Positions 15,182-22,547 of a stretch of DNA of 35,677 nucleotides are shown one piece after another. The notes beneath the pieces are model-generated. The model ran no database searches. It was given only the letters and a program-made list of their open reading frames with translations, and had not been told where the DNA came from. Position 1 is the first letter of the stretch. Each line of letters begins with the position of its first letter. Both the position numbers and the translations under genes were made by a program. Where the stretch lies: positions 1 through 35,677 of the forward strand of contig CAZPSA010000006.1 of NCBI GenBank assembly GCA_964589375.1, read 5' to 3'. The stretch is from CAG-533 sp964589375 (GTDB lineage Bacteria; Bacillota_I; Bacilli_A; RF39; UBA660).

Positions 15182-16513
15182 ATGAAAACTACCTTATTAA
15201 TATTAATAAATAAACTTATAACTTTAGTATGTAATATCTTTGGTCGGGATGGAAGTGTCTTTCCGGCAAGTATAGTTAGACCATTTGATAAAAATATCTT
15301 AGAAAAAATAAAATATCCTAAATATGTAGTTGGGGTAACTGGTTCTAGTGGTAAAGGTAGTACAACCTCAATTATTGCTCATATATTAAAAACTAGTGGT
15401 TTAAAAGTATGCTATAACGCTAACGGGTCAAATGTTGTTAATGGGACTTGCACTTTAATTTTAAATAATACAAATGCTTTTACACATAAAATGAAATGTG
15501 ATGTATTGCTACTAGAAATGGATGAATCCTATATTAAAGAAACATTTAAAAATAATACTCTAACTCATATAGTTGTAACAAATATAACCAGAGATCAACC
15601 ATCAAGAAATAAAGAGCCAGAAATAATACTAGATAAAATAAAAAATAGTATTGGAAGTGCTCACATAGTATATAATGCTGATGACGTATTTGTAAATAGA
15701 TTAAGCTTATTGCCTAATGCTAAAACAAGTTATGGAATTGCTAAAACAAAATATAGTATAAAAAAACCAATAAGTAATAATATTGATGCGGCTTACTGCC
15801 CAATATGTCATGAAAAATTAATATATAGTTATTACCACTATGGACATTTAGGAAGCTATAAATGTCCTAATGATGATTTTAAAAGAAATATTGATTATTT
15901 AGCTAAAAATGTTGATTTAAAAAATCGCCAATTCCAAATTAATAATAATGATATAACTTTAAATAAAGATGCTTTCTTTGCGGTTTATTATACTCTAGCC
16001 GCTTATAGTCTATGTAAAGTTTTAAATATTTCAGAAGAAACAATAAATAAAGCCTTAAATGTTAATCCTTTAGAAGCTAAAAGACTAAAAACATTAAAAT
16101 TAGATAATCGTGATGTTGAAATGATTGAATCTAAAAATGAAAATAATTTAAGTTATCTAATGTCTTTGAACTATATTAATGACTATCAAGGGCCTAAAAC
16201 TGTTATTCTAGGATTTGATAATGTTTCAAGGAGATATAAATATAATGATATATCATGGCTATATGATGTTGACTTTGAAATATTAGATATAAATAATATT
16301 GAAAAAATATACTGTATTGGAAGATTTAGATATGATTGTTATAATAGATTAATATTAGCGGGTATAAGTGAAGATAAACTAGTATTAGTTAATGATTTAA
16401 AAGGATTAATAAAAGATGTTAAAAAAGAAACAACTGGTACAATATTTACTATGGTATGTTTTGATATGACAGCAGTTTTAAAAAAATTAATTATGGAGGA
16501 AAACAATGATTAA
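15182..16513 (+). CDS. murT: MurT-like Mur ligase (lipid II amidotransferase synthase subunit), divergent
   Basis: MurT activates the D-Glu carboxylate of lipid II with ATP so that ammonia from GatD can amidate it. This 443-residue protein has the Mur-ligase P-loop VTGSSGKGSTTS (residues 52-63), Mur central-domain features, and the MurT-type Cys insertion: C206PIC209 followed by C228PND231. The fourth ligand is Asp instead of the usual Cys. The C-terminal domain keeps the MurT signature D356xSWLYD362VDFE. The P-loop reads GSSGKGST rather than GTNGKTT. The stop overlaps the gatD-like start by 8 bp. The partner has lost its glutaminase residues, so the actual reaction is open; amidation using free ammonia or another ligase role are alternatives. 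Confidence 0.85.
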   Translation: MKTTLLILINKLITLVCNIFGRDGSVFPASIVRPFDKNILEKIKYPKYVVGVTGSSGKGSTTSIIAHILKTSGLKVCYNANGSNVVNGTCTLILNNTNAFTHKMKCDVLLLEMDESYIKETFKNNTLTHIVVTNITRDQPSRNKEPEIILDKIKNSIGSAHIVYNADDVFVNRLSLLPNAKTSYGIAKTKYSIKKPISNNIDAAYCPICHEKLIYSYYHYGHLGSYKCPNDDFKRNIDYLAKNVDLKNRQFQINNNDITLNKDAFFAVYYTLAAYSLCKVLNISEETINKALNVNPLEAKRLKTLKLDNRDVEMIESKNENNLSYLMSLNYINDYQGPKTVILGFDNVSRRYKYNDISWLYDVDFEILDINNIEKIYCIGRFRYDCYNRLILAGISEDKLVLVNDLKGLIKDVKKETTGTIFTMVCFDMTAVLKKLIMEENND

Positions 16514-17219
16514 AATAGCTCATTTATATTATGATTTATTAAATCTATATGGTGAACAAGGAAATATTTTAGCCCTTACATCTTCTTTAAAAAATCAAAA
16601 TATAGATTATACTGTAGACTTATTTTCCTTAAAAGATGATATAGATTTTAAATCTTATGATATTGTTTATATCGGGACAGGGTCTTTAGAAGATTTAAAA
16701 TTGGCTGCTAAAGATATTATAAGATTTAAAAGAAAACTAACAAATTATATCGAAAGTAATAAATACTTAATTGCGACTGGTTCTTCTTATCTTTTATTTG
16801 GAAAATCAATTACTTATAGTGATAATGAAGTTATAGAAGGTCTTAATATATTTGATTATTATGCAAAAAAAGTTCCACAGAGAATTGTATGTCATTCATT
16901 TTTAAGATGGAAAGATAACTATGGACCAATTATTGGTTTTCAAAATAGATCATTTATTGTTCAAATTAATGATAATCACCTTTTTTCTGTTATTAAGGGA
17001 AATGCAGACAATGAAAAAAGTAATTATGAAGGATACCGTTATAAAAATTTTATTGGTACTCATTTAATCGGACCATTTTTAATTAGAAATCCCCACTTTA
17101 CTGATGAAATTATTAAAGATATTTTACAAAAAGAAGGAAAGAAATTTCATAATGACACTAATACGCCAAGTTATAGCGCTTATAATGAATATTTAAAAAA
17201 CTTTTATGAAAACGCATAA
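16506..17219 (+). CDS. gatD: GatD-like partner lacking the catalytic Cys and His
   Basis: GatD is the class I glutamine amidotransferase that feeds ammonia to MurT. This 237-residue protein starts with the typical IAHLYYDLLNLYGEQGN and has the EGLNIFDYY and GFQN landmarks. The nucleophile elbow, normally CGGYQ, reads GSSYL at 92-96, so Gly replaces Cys. The catalytic-His motif LHGP reads LIGP (187-190), with a His two residues earlier (H186). The NHxGRT region is rewritten as NRSFIV. A functional glutaminase is therefore unlikely; it is probably a structural or binding partner of MurT. GGAGG lies before the ATG within murT. Confidence 0.85.
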   Translation: MIKIAHLYYDLLNLYGEQGNILALTSSLKNQNIDYTVDLFSLKDDIDFKSYDIVYIGTGSLEDLKLAAKDIIRFKRKLTNYIESNKYLIATGSSYLLFGKSITYSDNEVIEGLNIFDYYAKKVPQRIVCHSFLRWKDNYGPIIGFQNRSFIVQINDNHLFSVIKGNADNEKSNYEGYRYKNFIGTHLIGPFLIRNPHFTDEIIKDILQKEGKKFHNDTNTPSYSAYNEYLKNFYENA

Positions 17220-17229
17220 AAGTTTTTTT
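17198..17229 (+). terminator. Terminator of murT-gatD
   Basis: ACTTTTATG (17200-17208) pairs with CATAAAAGT (17215-17223), followed by T residues. The stop codon lies within the stem. Confidence 0.8.
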
Positions 17230-17237
17230 CAAAACAA

Positions 17238-17276
17238 AAGACTGTTTAAAATTAATTGCTTAATTTCGTAACAGCC
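17238..17276 (-). terminator. Terminator of cotZ
   Basis: On the minus strand CTGTT...AACAG closes an inner stem GAAATTAA/TTAATTTT, followed by TCTTTTGTTTT. Confidence 0.65.
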
Positions 17277-17284
17277 CCTATTAT

Positions 17285-17740
17285 TTAACATACACAATCT
17301 ACATAACAATCATTTAAACATCTAACAATACAACAACAATCTAAGTTCATTGTAAAGAAGCTATTAGTTGCAATATATGGTTGGCTGTTACAACAAGATT
17401 GATCTGGATTTGTTGCTAAAACTCTAAAAGTACAGCAATTTCCTTCTATCTTTTCAACTCTAAATACATTTGAGCAACCTTCACAAGAACTATCAACAGA
17501 TGGTGTTGAGCATGTAGTGCTTAAATCTTTGCTAGTTGGCATACTTAGTGGAACTCCATTACCACAACACATATATATCATAACTGGTCTAGTATTGCAA
17601 ATAAGGCAATTATTTCCCCCACCAAGCATTGGTCTATCACATGAGTCTAAACAATTTTCTGGACAAGCATTTTGTTGTAAAATACAAATAACTTTTAAAG
17701 TTTCACAAATACAATTACCTTCATTTTGATTATTACACAT
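17285..17740 (-). CDS. cotZ: Cys-rich spore coat protein, CotY/CotZ family
   Basis: CotY/CotZ proteins self-assemble through disulfides into the crust or outer coat of the spore. This 151-residue protein is very rich in Cys, including CC and CCC clusters. It has the family core NVFRVEKIEGNCCTFRVL and the tail NLDCCCIVRCLNDC, both matching the CotY/CotZ pattern. There is no signal peptide, as expected for a protein assembled from the mother cell. The ATG at 17740 after AAAGGGTG is preferred over a GTG three codons upstream. A SigmaK-type promoter lies directly upstream, in line with late mother-cell expression. The Cys content is extreme compared with its neighbours. Confidence 0.9.
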   Translation of the reverse strand: MCNNQNEGNCICETLKVICILQQNACPENCLDSCDRPMLGGGNNCLICNTRPVMIYMCCGNGVPLSMPTSKDLSTTCSTPSVDSSCEGCSNVFRVEKIEGNCCTFRVLATNPDQSCCNSQPYIATNSFFTMNLDCCCIVRCLNDCYVDCVC

Positions 17741-17767
17741 TTTTTTCACCCTTTCATTTACTCAATA

Positions 17768-17794
17768 TATTTTATGTGGAAGATAAAAAATAGT
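17768..17794 (-). promoter_or_regulatory. SigmaK-type promoter of cotZ
   Basis: On the minus strand AC (17793-17794), 16 bp, CATAAAATA (17768-17776) fits the SigmaK pattern AC-N16/17-CATAnnnTA exactly. The predicted start near 17761 lies just before the AAAGGGTG ribosome-binding site. Confidence 0.6.
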
Positions 17795-17839
17795 GTATTT
17801 TTTTTAAAAATTTGATAAAATGTTAATAGGTGATAAATT

Positions 17840-18151
17840 ATGTGGTGGCAATATTTAATTATTTTTTTTGTTTTATTTCTAATTAGTTTAGTAATCGTAA
17901 AGTTAAATAAGAAAAATTTTACATTTGAAATTAATAAATTAGTTCAATATTTAGGTGGCAAAGATAATATTTTAGATACCGAAGTTAATGTATCAAGATT
18001 AAAAGTTACATTAAAAGATATTACTTTAGTTGATAAAGAGGCAATCCAAAAACTAGGCGCTAAAGGTATCGTTGAAATTGATAATCAATTGAAAATAATT
18101 TTTGGCCCTAACGCTAAAGCATTAAAAAAATACATAAGTGAAATGAAGTAA
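17840..18151 (+). CDS. Membrane-anchored EIIB-like PTS domain without the phospho-cysteine
   Basis: This is a 103-residue protein. Residues 5-20 form one membrane span; residues 30-103 match the glucose-type EIIB domain: INKLVQYLGGKDNI, SRLKVTLKDITLVDKEAI, GAKGIVEIDNQLKIIFGP. The active-site Cys of EIIB (LDACITRL) is replaced by Asn (N50 in TEVNVSRL), so it cannot carry phosphate. No EIIC or EIIA accompanies it. It may be a structural, sensory or pseudoenzyme use of the fold. Membrane-tethered EIIB-like proteins are known in Bacillota without a settled role. Confidence 0.75.
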   Translation: MWWQYLIIFFVLFLISLVIVKLNKKNFTFEINKLVQYLGGKDNILDTEVNVSRLKVTLKDITLVDKEAIQKLGAKGIVEIDNQLKIIFGPNAKALKKYISEMK

Positions 18152-18167
18152 CTTATGTATTTTTTTT
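18130..18167 (+). terminator. Terminator of the EIIB-like gene
   Basis: ATACATAAGT (18130-18139) pairs perfectly with ACTTATGTAT (18151-18160), then seven T. Confidence 0.85.
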
Positions 18168-18208
18168 AAGACAACATAATAATAAAGTCATTATTTTAAA
18201 ATATCAGA

Positions 18209-18350
18209 TTATAATTCATCTTTTTCGGGTTGTTTTTTATAAACTTTATATTTCTTTATACTTTTTATTAATTTTTCAACATTATTTTCATCATAGTATA
18301 GTTTTATAAATTCTATTGATTGTTCATATTTTTCGCTCTCTAATTTACCA
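18209..18350 (-). pseudogene. 3' remnant of another gene directly after the surface-protein stop
   Basis: On the minus strand an open frame out of phase with the preceding gene reads CGKLESEKYEQSIEFIKLYY, DENNVEKLIKSIKKYKVYKK, QPEKDEL and a TAA (18209-18211). It has no start codon and is AT-rich like the genome. It begins exactly where the GC-rich cassette ends, suggesting that the cassette replaced the 5' part of a gene. The family is unknown. Confidence 0.4.
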
Positions 18351-19923
18351 CAAATGGAGCAGCTGCTGTTCCGGTTCCACCCGAGTTAATTGTGGTGGTA
18401 CTCTTGAGAGAAAGACTTGGTCGCAAACCATAGTCAGATATCTGCACGCTGGTGCCACCCACTTTACCATCGCCATTCGCTCGCCACATGAGCGCACGGT
18501 TATCATTGTAGAAGTAGTATGGCGACAAAGTCCACCAATAAGTAGTGGAACTTACATTTCCATTTAAATAATTAGATGTTGATACAGTTTCCCAATCTTT
18601 ATATCCAGCATATGCTAATTCATCATATGTTAATAAGCCTATTTTATAATCTAAATTACCATTTCCATTGGTTGTATCACTTACAGTAAATTTAGAAAGT
18701 TTTCCACCTTCATTATCATTTGGACATATTAGACTTGGTGTTCCACTAGTATATCTATTATTTGCACCATAATCTGATCTTGAAGTACTACTTCCTTTTC
18801 CATCTCCCGTTGTACTTTTATCATTACACCAGATAGTATCAGCAAGTTTACTTTCGTATGTAGCAATATTATTTTCATACCATGTTTCTAAATTAGTCAA
18901 GATTGTACTTTTAGTTTCGTTCGCATGAGTTGAGCCATAATCACTTCCGGTTGGTGAACCATACATGAAACCAACATATGCATTACTATTGTAATTTGTA
19001 TTAAAGGCTGTTGTATATGAGGCACCACTGTATCTAGCAAAAGCTAAATTGTTTCCAGTTTGGGTACAATCAGTACTTGAGTAATTATATAGTACTAGTT
19101 TAATTGATCCATCGCCCGTTACTCTGACTATTCGCCAGCACATTCCCGCAAAAGATACAAAATTATTTTGAACATTACCTCTAAAATAATAGCTTATTCC
19201 ATAATCATCTTCAGCTGCTGCCATGACTGCTTCAGTACTTAATGATACTTCTGTTCCTGGGGTTGTTAGGGGTTCTGTTGGATTATTATAATTTGCTTTT
19301 ATTCCAGCTAAGAGTGTTTCACTTGCTGCTTCGCTCCATCCAGATGGGGCAGAATTATATGCTTCTGTTCCAGCACCCTCTATTTCAATATGAGCAGCAA
19401 ACTTAGCTTTTTGATATTTGTTTTGATCTTCGTTATTATCTTTGAAATATATTTTTAATGTATAATTATGTTCTTTGTCTTCTCCTGCTATGAAATAGCC
19501 TTGTCCTAGTTCTTCGGTTGTTGTTCCACTTATTGTTCCATCTGTTATACTAGCTATTACTTTACCATTATCTGATGTGTTTACACTATCTAAGCTATAA
19601 GTTAAACTATCTTCAAATTCGTTATTATCTATGACTAGTTTAACTTTATAATACATTGCTAGTTCCGTAGTATTATTACCTGTTACTTTAAACTTTTTAG
19701 TTATCCATTCTTCATCTCTTGGATATATTTTAGTTGCACTTACATCTAAAGCATTTGAGTTATCACTATAGGTTATTGATAATTCGCCAGCATCCATATA
19801 AATAGTTGATGAGCTTTCACTTCCCGTTATAATGGCACTAAAGTAAGCAAAAGATACGCCCGCAATAACTACTACTAATAATAAAACTATTGCAAGTATC
19901 AAACTTTTCTTATTGTTTTTCAT
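18340..19923 (-). CDS. Secreted surface protein: SipW-type (TasA-like) N-terminus, DUF6273/C-lectin-like C-terminus
   Basis: This 527-residue protein has a SipW-dependent-type signal (KKSLILAIVLLLVVVIAGVS, then FAYFSA), as in TasA/camelysin-like fibre proteins. A beta-rich N-domain (to about residue 190) follows with IYMDAGELSITYSDNSNALD and LAMYYKVKLVIDN. The second half has the DUF6273-like order: MCWRIVRVTGDGSIKLVLYN, ESKLADTIWCND, YKIGLLTYDELAYAGY, YWWTLSPY and YGLRPSLSL. The last ~65 codons are GC-rich (hand count 90/180 over 18361-18540, against 17/60 on each side) with GCG, CTC, GTG and ACC codons rare elsewhere. It is probably an adhesin or ligand-binding protein whose end was exchanged or diversified. 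It shares its upstream element with the gene at the left edge. Confidence 0.85.
   Translation of the reverse strand: MKNNKKSLILAIVLLLVVVIAGVSFAYFSAIITGSESSSTIYMDAGELSITYSDNSNALDVSATKIYPRDEEWITKKFKVTGNNTTELAMYYKVKLVIDNNEFEDSLTYSLDSVNTSDNGKVIASITDGTISGTTTEELGQGYFIAGEDKEHNYTLKIYFKDNNEDQNKYQKAKFAAHIEIEGAGTEAYNSAPSGWSEAASETLLAGIKANYNNPTEPLTTPGTEVSLSTEAVMAAAEDDYGISYYFRGNVQNNFVSFAGMCWRIVRVTGDGSIKLVLYNYSSTDCTQTGNNLAFARYSGASYTTAFNTNYNSNAYVGFMYGSPTGSDYGSTHANETKSTILTNLETWYENNIATYESKLADTIWCNDKSTTGDGKGSSTSRSDYGANNRYTSGTPSLICPNDNEGGKLSKFTVSDTTNGNGNLDYKIGLLTYDELAYAGYKDWETVSTSNYLNGNVSSTTYWWTLSPYYFYNDNRALMWRANGDGKVGGTSVQISDYGLRPSLSLKSTTTINSGGTGTAAAPFVVN
18361..18545 (-). other. GC-rich variable-looking cassette at the 3' end of the surface gene
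   Basis: It encodes from YWWTLSPYYFYNDNRALMW to near the stop. GC is about 50% by hand count against 28% in the 60 bp on either side, with abrupt borders. It begins with a tract of TAC/TTC/AAT/GAT/AAC codons after LSP, the position where C-lectin-type targets of diversity-generating retroelements vary. No reverse transcriptase or template repeat is present in this window. Confidence 0.6.
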
Positions 19924-19953
19924 ACGCCATTTTTCCTCTACTTTCTTTCCTAT

Positions 19954-20022
19954 ATTATACTGATAATAGGTATAACTATGTCAAGTTAATTTTCTATATC
20001 AAAAATGTCTACGATATTAACC
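19954..20022 (-). promoter_or_regulatory. Promoter of the surface gene with upstream element copy B
   Basis: On the minus strand GGTTAATATCGTAGAC, a T-rich stretch and AAAATTAACTTGACA (20022 to 19979) repeat the element at 57-103. TTGACA (19979-19984) is followed after 19 bp by TATAAT (19954-19959). Here the spacer is long and has no homopolymer, while in copy A it is 15 bp with seven G. Confidence 0.6.
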
Positions 20023-20023
20023 A

Positions 20024-20051
20024 AATAAAAACTTGAACGATTGTCCAAGTT
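20024..20051 (-). terminator. Terminator of thyX
   Basis: On the minus strand AACTTG (20046-20051) pairs with CAAGTT (20030-20035), then TTTTATTT. Confidence 0.65.
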
Positions 20052-20062
20052 AATTATTATTA

Positions 20063-21265
20063 TTAGATTTTTCTAACTAATTGTATTCCTTCTGAAAAAT
20101 TACAGCATGAAGAACACTTAAAGTCTGGGAAAGTACATCTAGCTCCATTAGTTCGTTTCTTTATATCTCCTGCTAAAGGACTACCTGAATTTTCTAAAGC
20201 TTCCTTATATTTTAATAAAGTTTCTCTAGTTTGTTGGACTATTTCTAATTGAGCAGCCGTACAAAGTCTTTCCTTACATTTTAAAATGAAATCATCATAT
20301 TTACCAGATTCACAAATTCTGATAAACTCACCTTGAGGATTTACATCTTTAACTACTCTCATATCCTTTAACCATTCATCAACTAACATTTCATCATCAG
20401 CAATTATTGGTGGAACATAATATTCTTTTTCATCTAACATTTCCATTTGATAATCAAGAGTTCTATGACGCAGAGCATGGGCAAGTTGAGCAAAAGAACC
20501 CTTATAAGTTGTAATATAAACCTTACCAAAATAATCATCAGTTTCATCTAAATTGTGACCAAATAATGATAAATGGCGACATTTTTCATTTTGCATTAGC
20601 CTTTTCTCTAAGACATTTACTTCATCTAAAGCAGTTAATAACTCTTGCATAGCTTGAGCTAATTTTCTTTCAAAAGGAATATCATTATTAGCGTTCTTAA
20701 TAAACTCTTGTAACCATGACGCTATATAGTTAATTTGTCTTAAAGATGTAGAATAAATCATCTGTGTTGGCATAAATACAGTAACTAAATATCTTGCATT
20801 TTCTTGAGCTAATTTTTGAATCTTAGCATCATTATAAAAATCACCATATTTTTCTTTGATTTTTAATTTAAAAATATCAATCCACTTATTATAAAGGGTT
20901 TCTTCTGCCTCAGTTATAATTGAACCTTCTTGTCTAATAACTGGAGTATAACGAGCAGATTTTTCACTAGTAGTATATTGATGTTCATTATTAATTACCA
21001 TTGCTAAAATTTTAGGTATATTTTGGAGATTAAAATTAATCGTAATATGATCATACACACTATGATGACCATTATTTAATGTCATATTAACTCTACGCAT
21101 TGTTTTTTCTTCTGGCTCTTGTTCTAAATGGGAAAATCCTTCTTTATCATAACAAATACCAGCAATTTTTCCAGATAATTTTATTGCTTCTTCTTTATCA
21201 AAAGTACCATCTGGTTTTAAATACTTGTTTGGTAAAATACTTACCTTAATCTTTGTTTGTTCCAT
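20063..21265 (-). CDS. thyX: FAD-dependent thymidylate synthase, long ThyX-like form
   Basis: ThyX makes dTMP from dUMP using FAD, NADPH and methylene-tetrahydrofolate. This 400-residue protein is far longer than the usual 220-260. The first half has GHHSVYDHITINF (66-78, matching GHxSxxEH), a degenerate ThyX motif EHQYTTSEKSARY (94-106, instead of RHRxxSxNxxSxRY), and ENARYLVTVF...LRQINYI (155-181). The second half holds an ALRHRTLDYQME (264-275) and CTAAQLEIVQQTRE, resembling a second ThyX-type unit, and a Cys-rich tail CSSCC. It may be a two-unit fusion in which the RHR residues come from the second part. No ThyA is seen here, and dut, tdk and tmk lie nearby. Confidence 0.85.
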   Translation of the reverse strand: MEQTKIKVSILPNKYLKPDGTFDKEEAIKLSGKIAGICYDKEGFSHLEQEPEEKTMRRVNMTLNNGHHSVYDHITINFNLQNIPKILAMVINNEHQYTTSEKSARYTPVIRQEGSIITEAEETLYNKWIDIFKLKIKEKYGDFYNDAKIQKLAQENARYLVTVFMPTQMIYSTSLRQINYIASWLQEFIKNANNDIPFERKLAQAMQELLTALDEVNVLEKRLMQNEKCRHLSLFGHNLDETDDYFGKVYITTYKGSFAQLAHALRHRTLDYQMEMLDEKEYYVPPIIADDEMLVDEWLKDMRVVKDVNPQGEFIRICESGKYDDFILKCKERLCTAAQLEIVQQTRETLLKYKEALENSGSPLAGDIKKRTNGARCTFPDFKCSSCCNFSEGIQLVRKI

Positions 21266-21292
21266 AAATCCTCCTTAGTTTTTTACAAATTA

Positions 21293-21322
21293 ATTATATC
21301 ATATAGCAAATTAACCCTGCAA
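21293..21322 (-). promoter_or_regulatory. Promoter of thyX
   Basis: TTGCAG (21317-21322), an 18-bp spacer and TATAAT (21293-21298) on the minus strand. Confidence 0.65.
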
Positions 21323-21355
21323 CTAAACTAAATGAATTAAATAAAGCTTAATTAA

Positions 21356-21384
21356 GGAAAAAATATGATCTTTTTGACCATATT
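21356..21384 (-). terminator. Terminator of dut-tyrS
   Basis: On the minus strand AATATGGTC pairs with GATCATATT (one G-U pair) around AAAAA, then TTTTCC. Confidence 0.75.
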
Positions 21385-22546
21385 TATTTAACTATTACTC
21401 TAATTATATTTTTCTTACCTTTATGTAAAACAAAATCATTTGGGCATTCATAGTTTGGATCAAGTATTTTATCTTGATTAACCATAATTCCCCCTTGAAT
21501 AACTAGTCTTCTAGCTTCACTTTTAGATGGTGCTAATTTACTTTCAACTAAGATATTTAAGATATTATTATCGCTTACAGTAACTTTTGGCATTTCATCA
21601 GTTACTTCACCATTAAATATTTTTTCACTAATCTCCTTAGCTTTTTTAGCTTCATCTACCCCATGTAAATCTTTTACTACTTCATAAGCAAGAGTTTTTT
21701 GGGCTAATCTATTTTCCGGATTATTTTCAACTTCTAAAGCTAGATTTTCAATTTCTTCTTTAGATAAGAAAGTAAATACCTTTAAATATTCAACAACTTT
21801 AGAATCATCAGAATTAAGTAGGTATTGATATATTTTATATGGAGATGTTTTCTCTTTATCTAGCCATAAAGCATTACCTTCACTTTTACCAAACTTTTTT
21901 CCTGTCGCGTCTAAAATAAGTGGCATGGTAAAGCCATAAGCTTCTTTACCTTCTATTTTTCTAATAAGCTCAATACCAGTTGTAATATTTCCCCATTGAT
22001 CTGAACCTGCTGCTTGTAAAACACAGTTTTTATTATTAAATAGATGTAAGAAATCAAATCCTTGTAAAAGAGTATATGAAAATTCAGCATAAGTAATACC
22101 AGTTTCTAAACGTCTTTGAATTATATCTTTTCCTAGCATATAATTAACATTAATATATTTACCTATATCTCTTAAAAAATCTAGAAATGTTATATCCTTA
22201 GTTCAATCATAATTATTAACTATTTCAGCTTTTCCTTCTAAAAGAATGGTTATTTGTTTCTTTAAACCTTCAATGTTTTTTAATACTGTTTCCTTGGATA
22301 TTATTTCTCTTTCGGCTGTTGGTCTTGGATCGCCAATTAGTCCAGTTGCTTCGCCAACCAATATTATAGGGTTATGACCATGTCTAGCTAATCTTTTAGC
22401 AGTTACAAATGAGGCATAATGACCTATATGTAAACTATCCGCGGTTGGATCTGTTCCTAAGTAAAAAGTTATAGTTTTTCTTCTAATTCTGGTGAGCTAA
22501 TGTCTTTAACTACACCTCTCCATTTTAGTTCTTCAAAAAATGTCAT
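21384..22546 (-). pseudogene. tyrS: Tyrosyl-tRNA synthetase, disrupted by a frameshift and an in-frame TGA
   Basis: TyrRS charges tRNA-Tyr. The ATG at 22546 has an AAGGAGG ribosome-binding site inside the end of dut. Residues 1-25 (MTFFEELKWRGVVKDISSPE...) run into a TAA at 22469-22471 after GAAGAAAAAC; a one-base slip restores FYLGTDPTADSLHIGHYASF (the HIGH motif). Later VNNYD-TGA (22203-22205)-TKDITFLDFLRDIGKY has a stop where the family has a conserved Trp (NNxDW). From the Met at 22139 on, the frame is open to the end with KFGKSEGNA (KMSKS-like) and a C-terminal S4 domain (ILVESKLAPSKSEARRLVIQ). Either a second tyrS exists, the sequence has errors, or the gene is newly dead. The Tyr-type T-box upstream argues for recent function. 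Confidence 0.85.
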
Positions 22547-22547
22547 G

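Noticed and set aside
18316..18567. Plus-strand ORF of 83 codons over the GC-rich cassette
   Set aside because: It lies antisense to the clear DUF6273-like end of the surface protein and has no start signals; it arises from the unusual base composition.
22203..22205. UGA reassigned to Trp (mycoplasma code)
   Set aside because: All long genes are complete in the standard code with Trp as TGG, gerA ends with TGA, and the tRNA-Trp here has a CCA anticodon.
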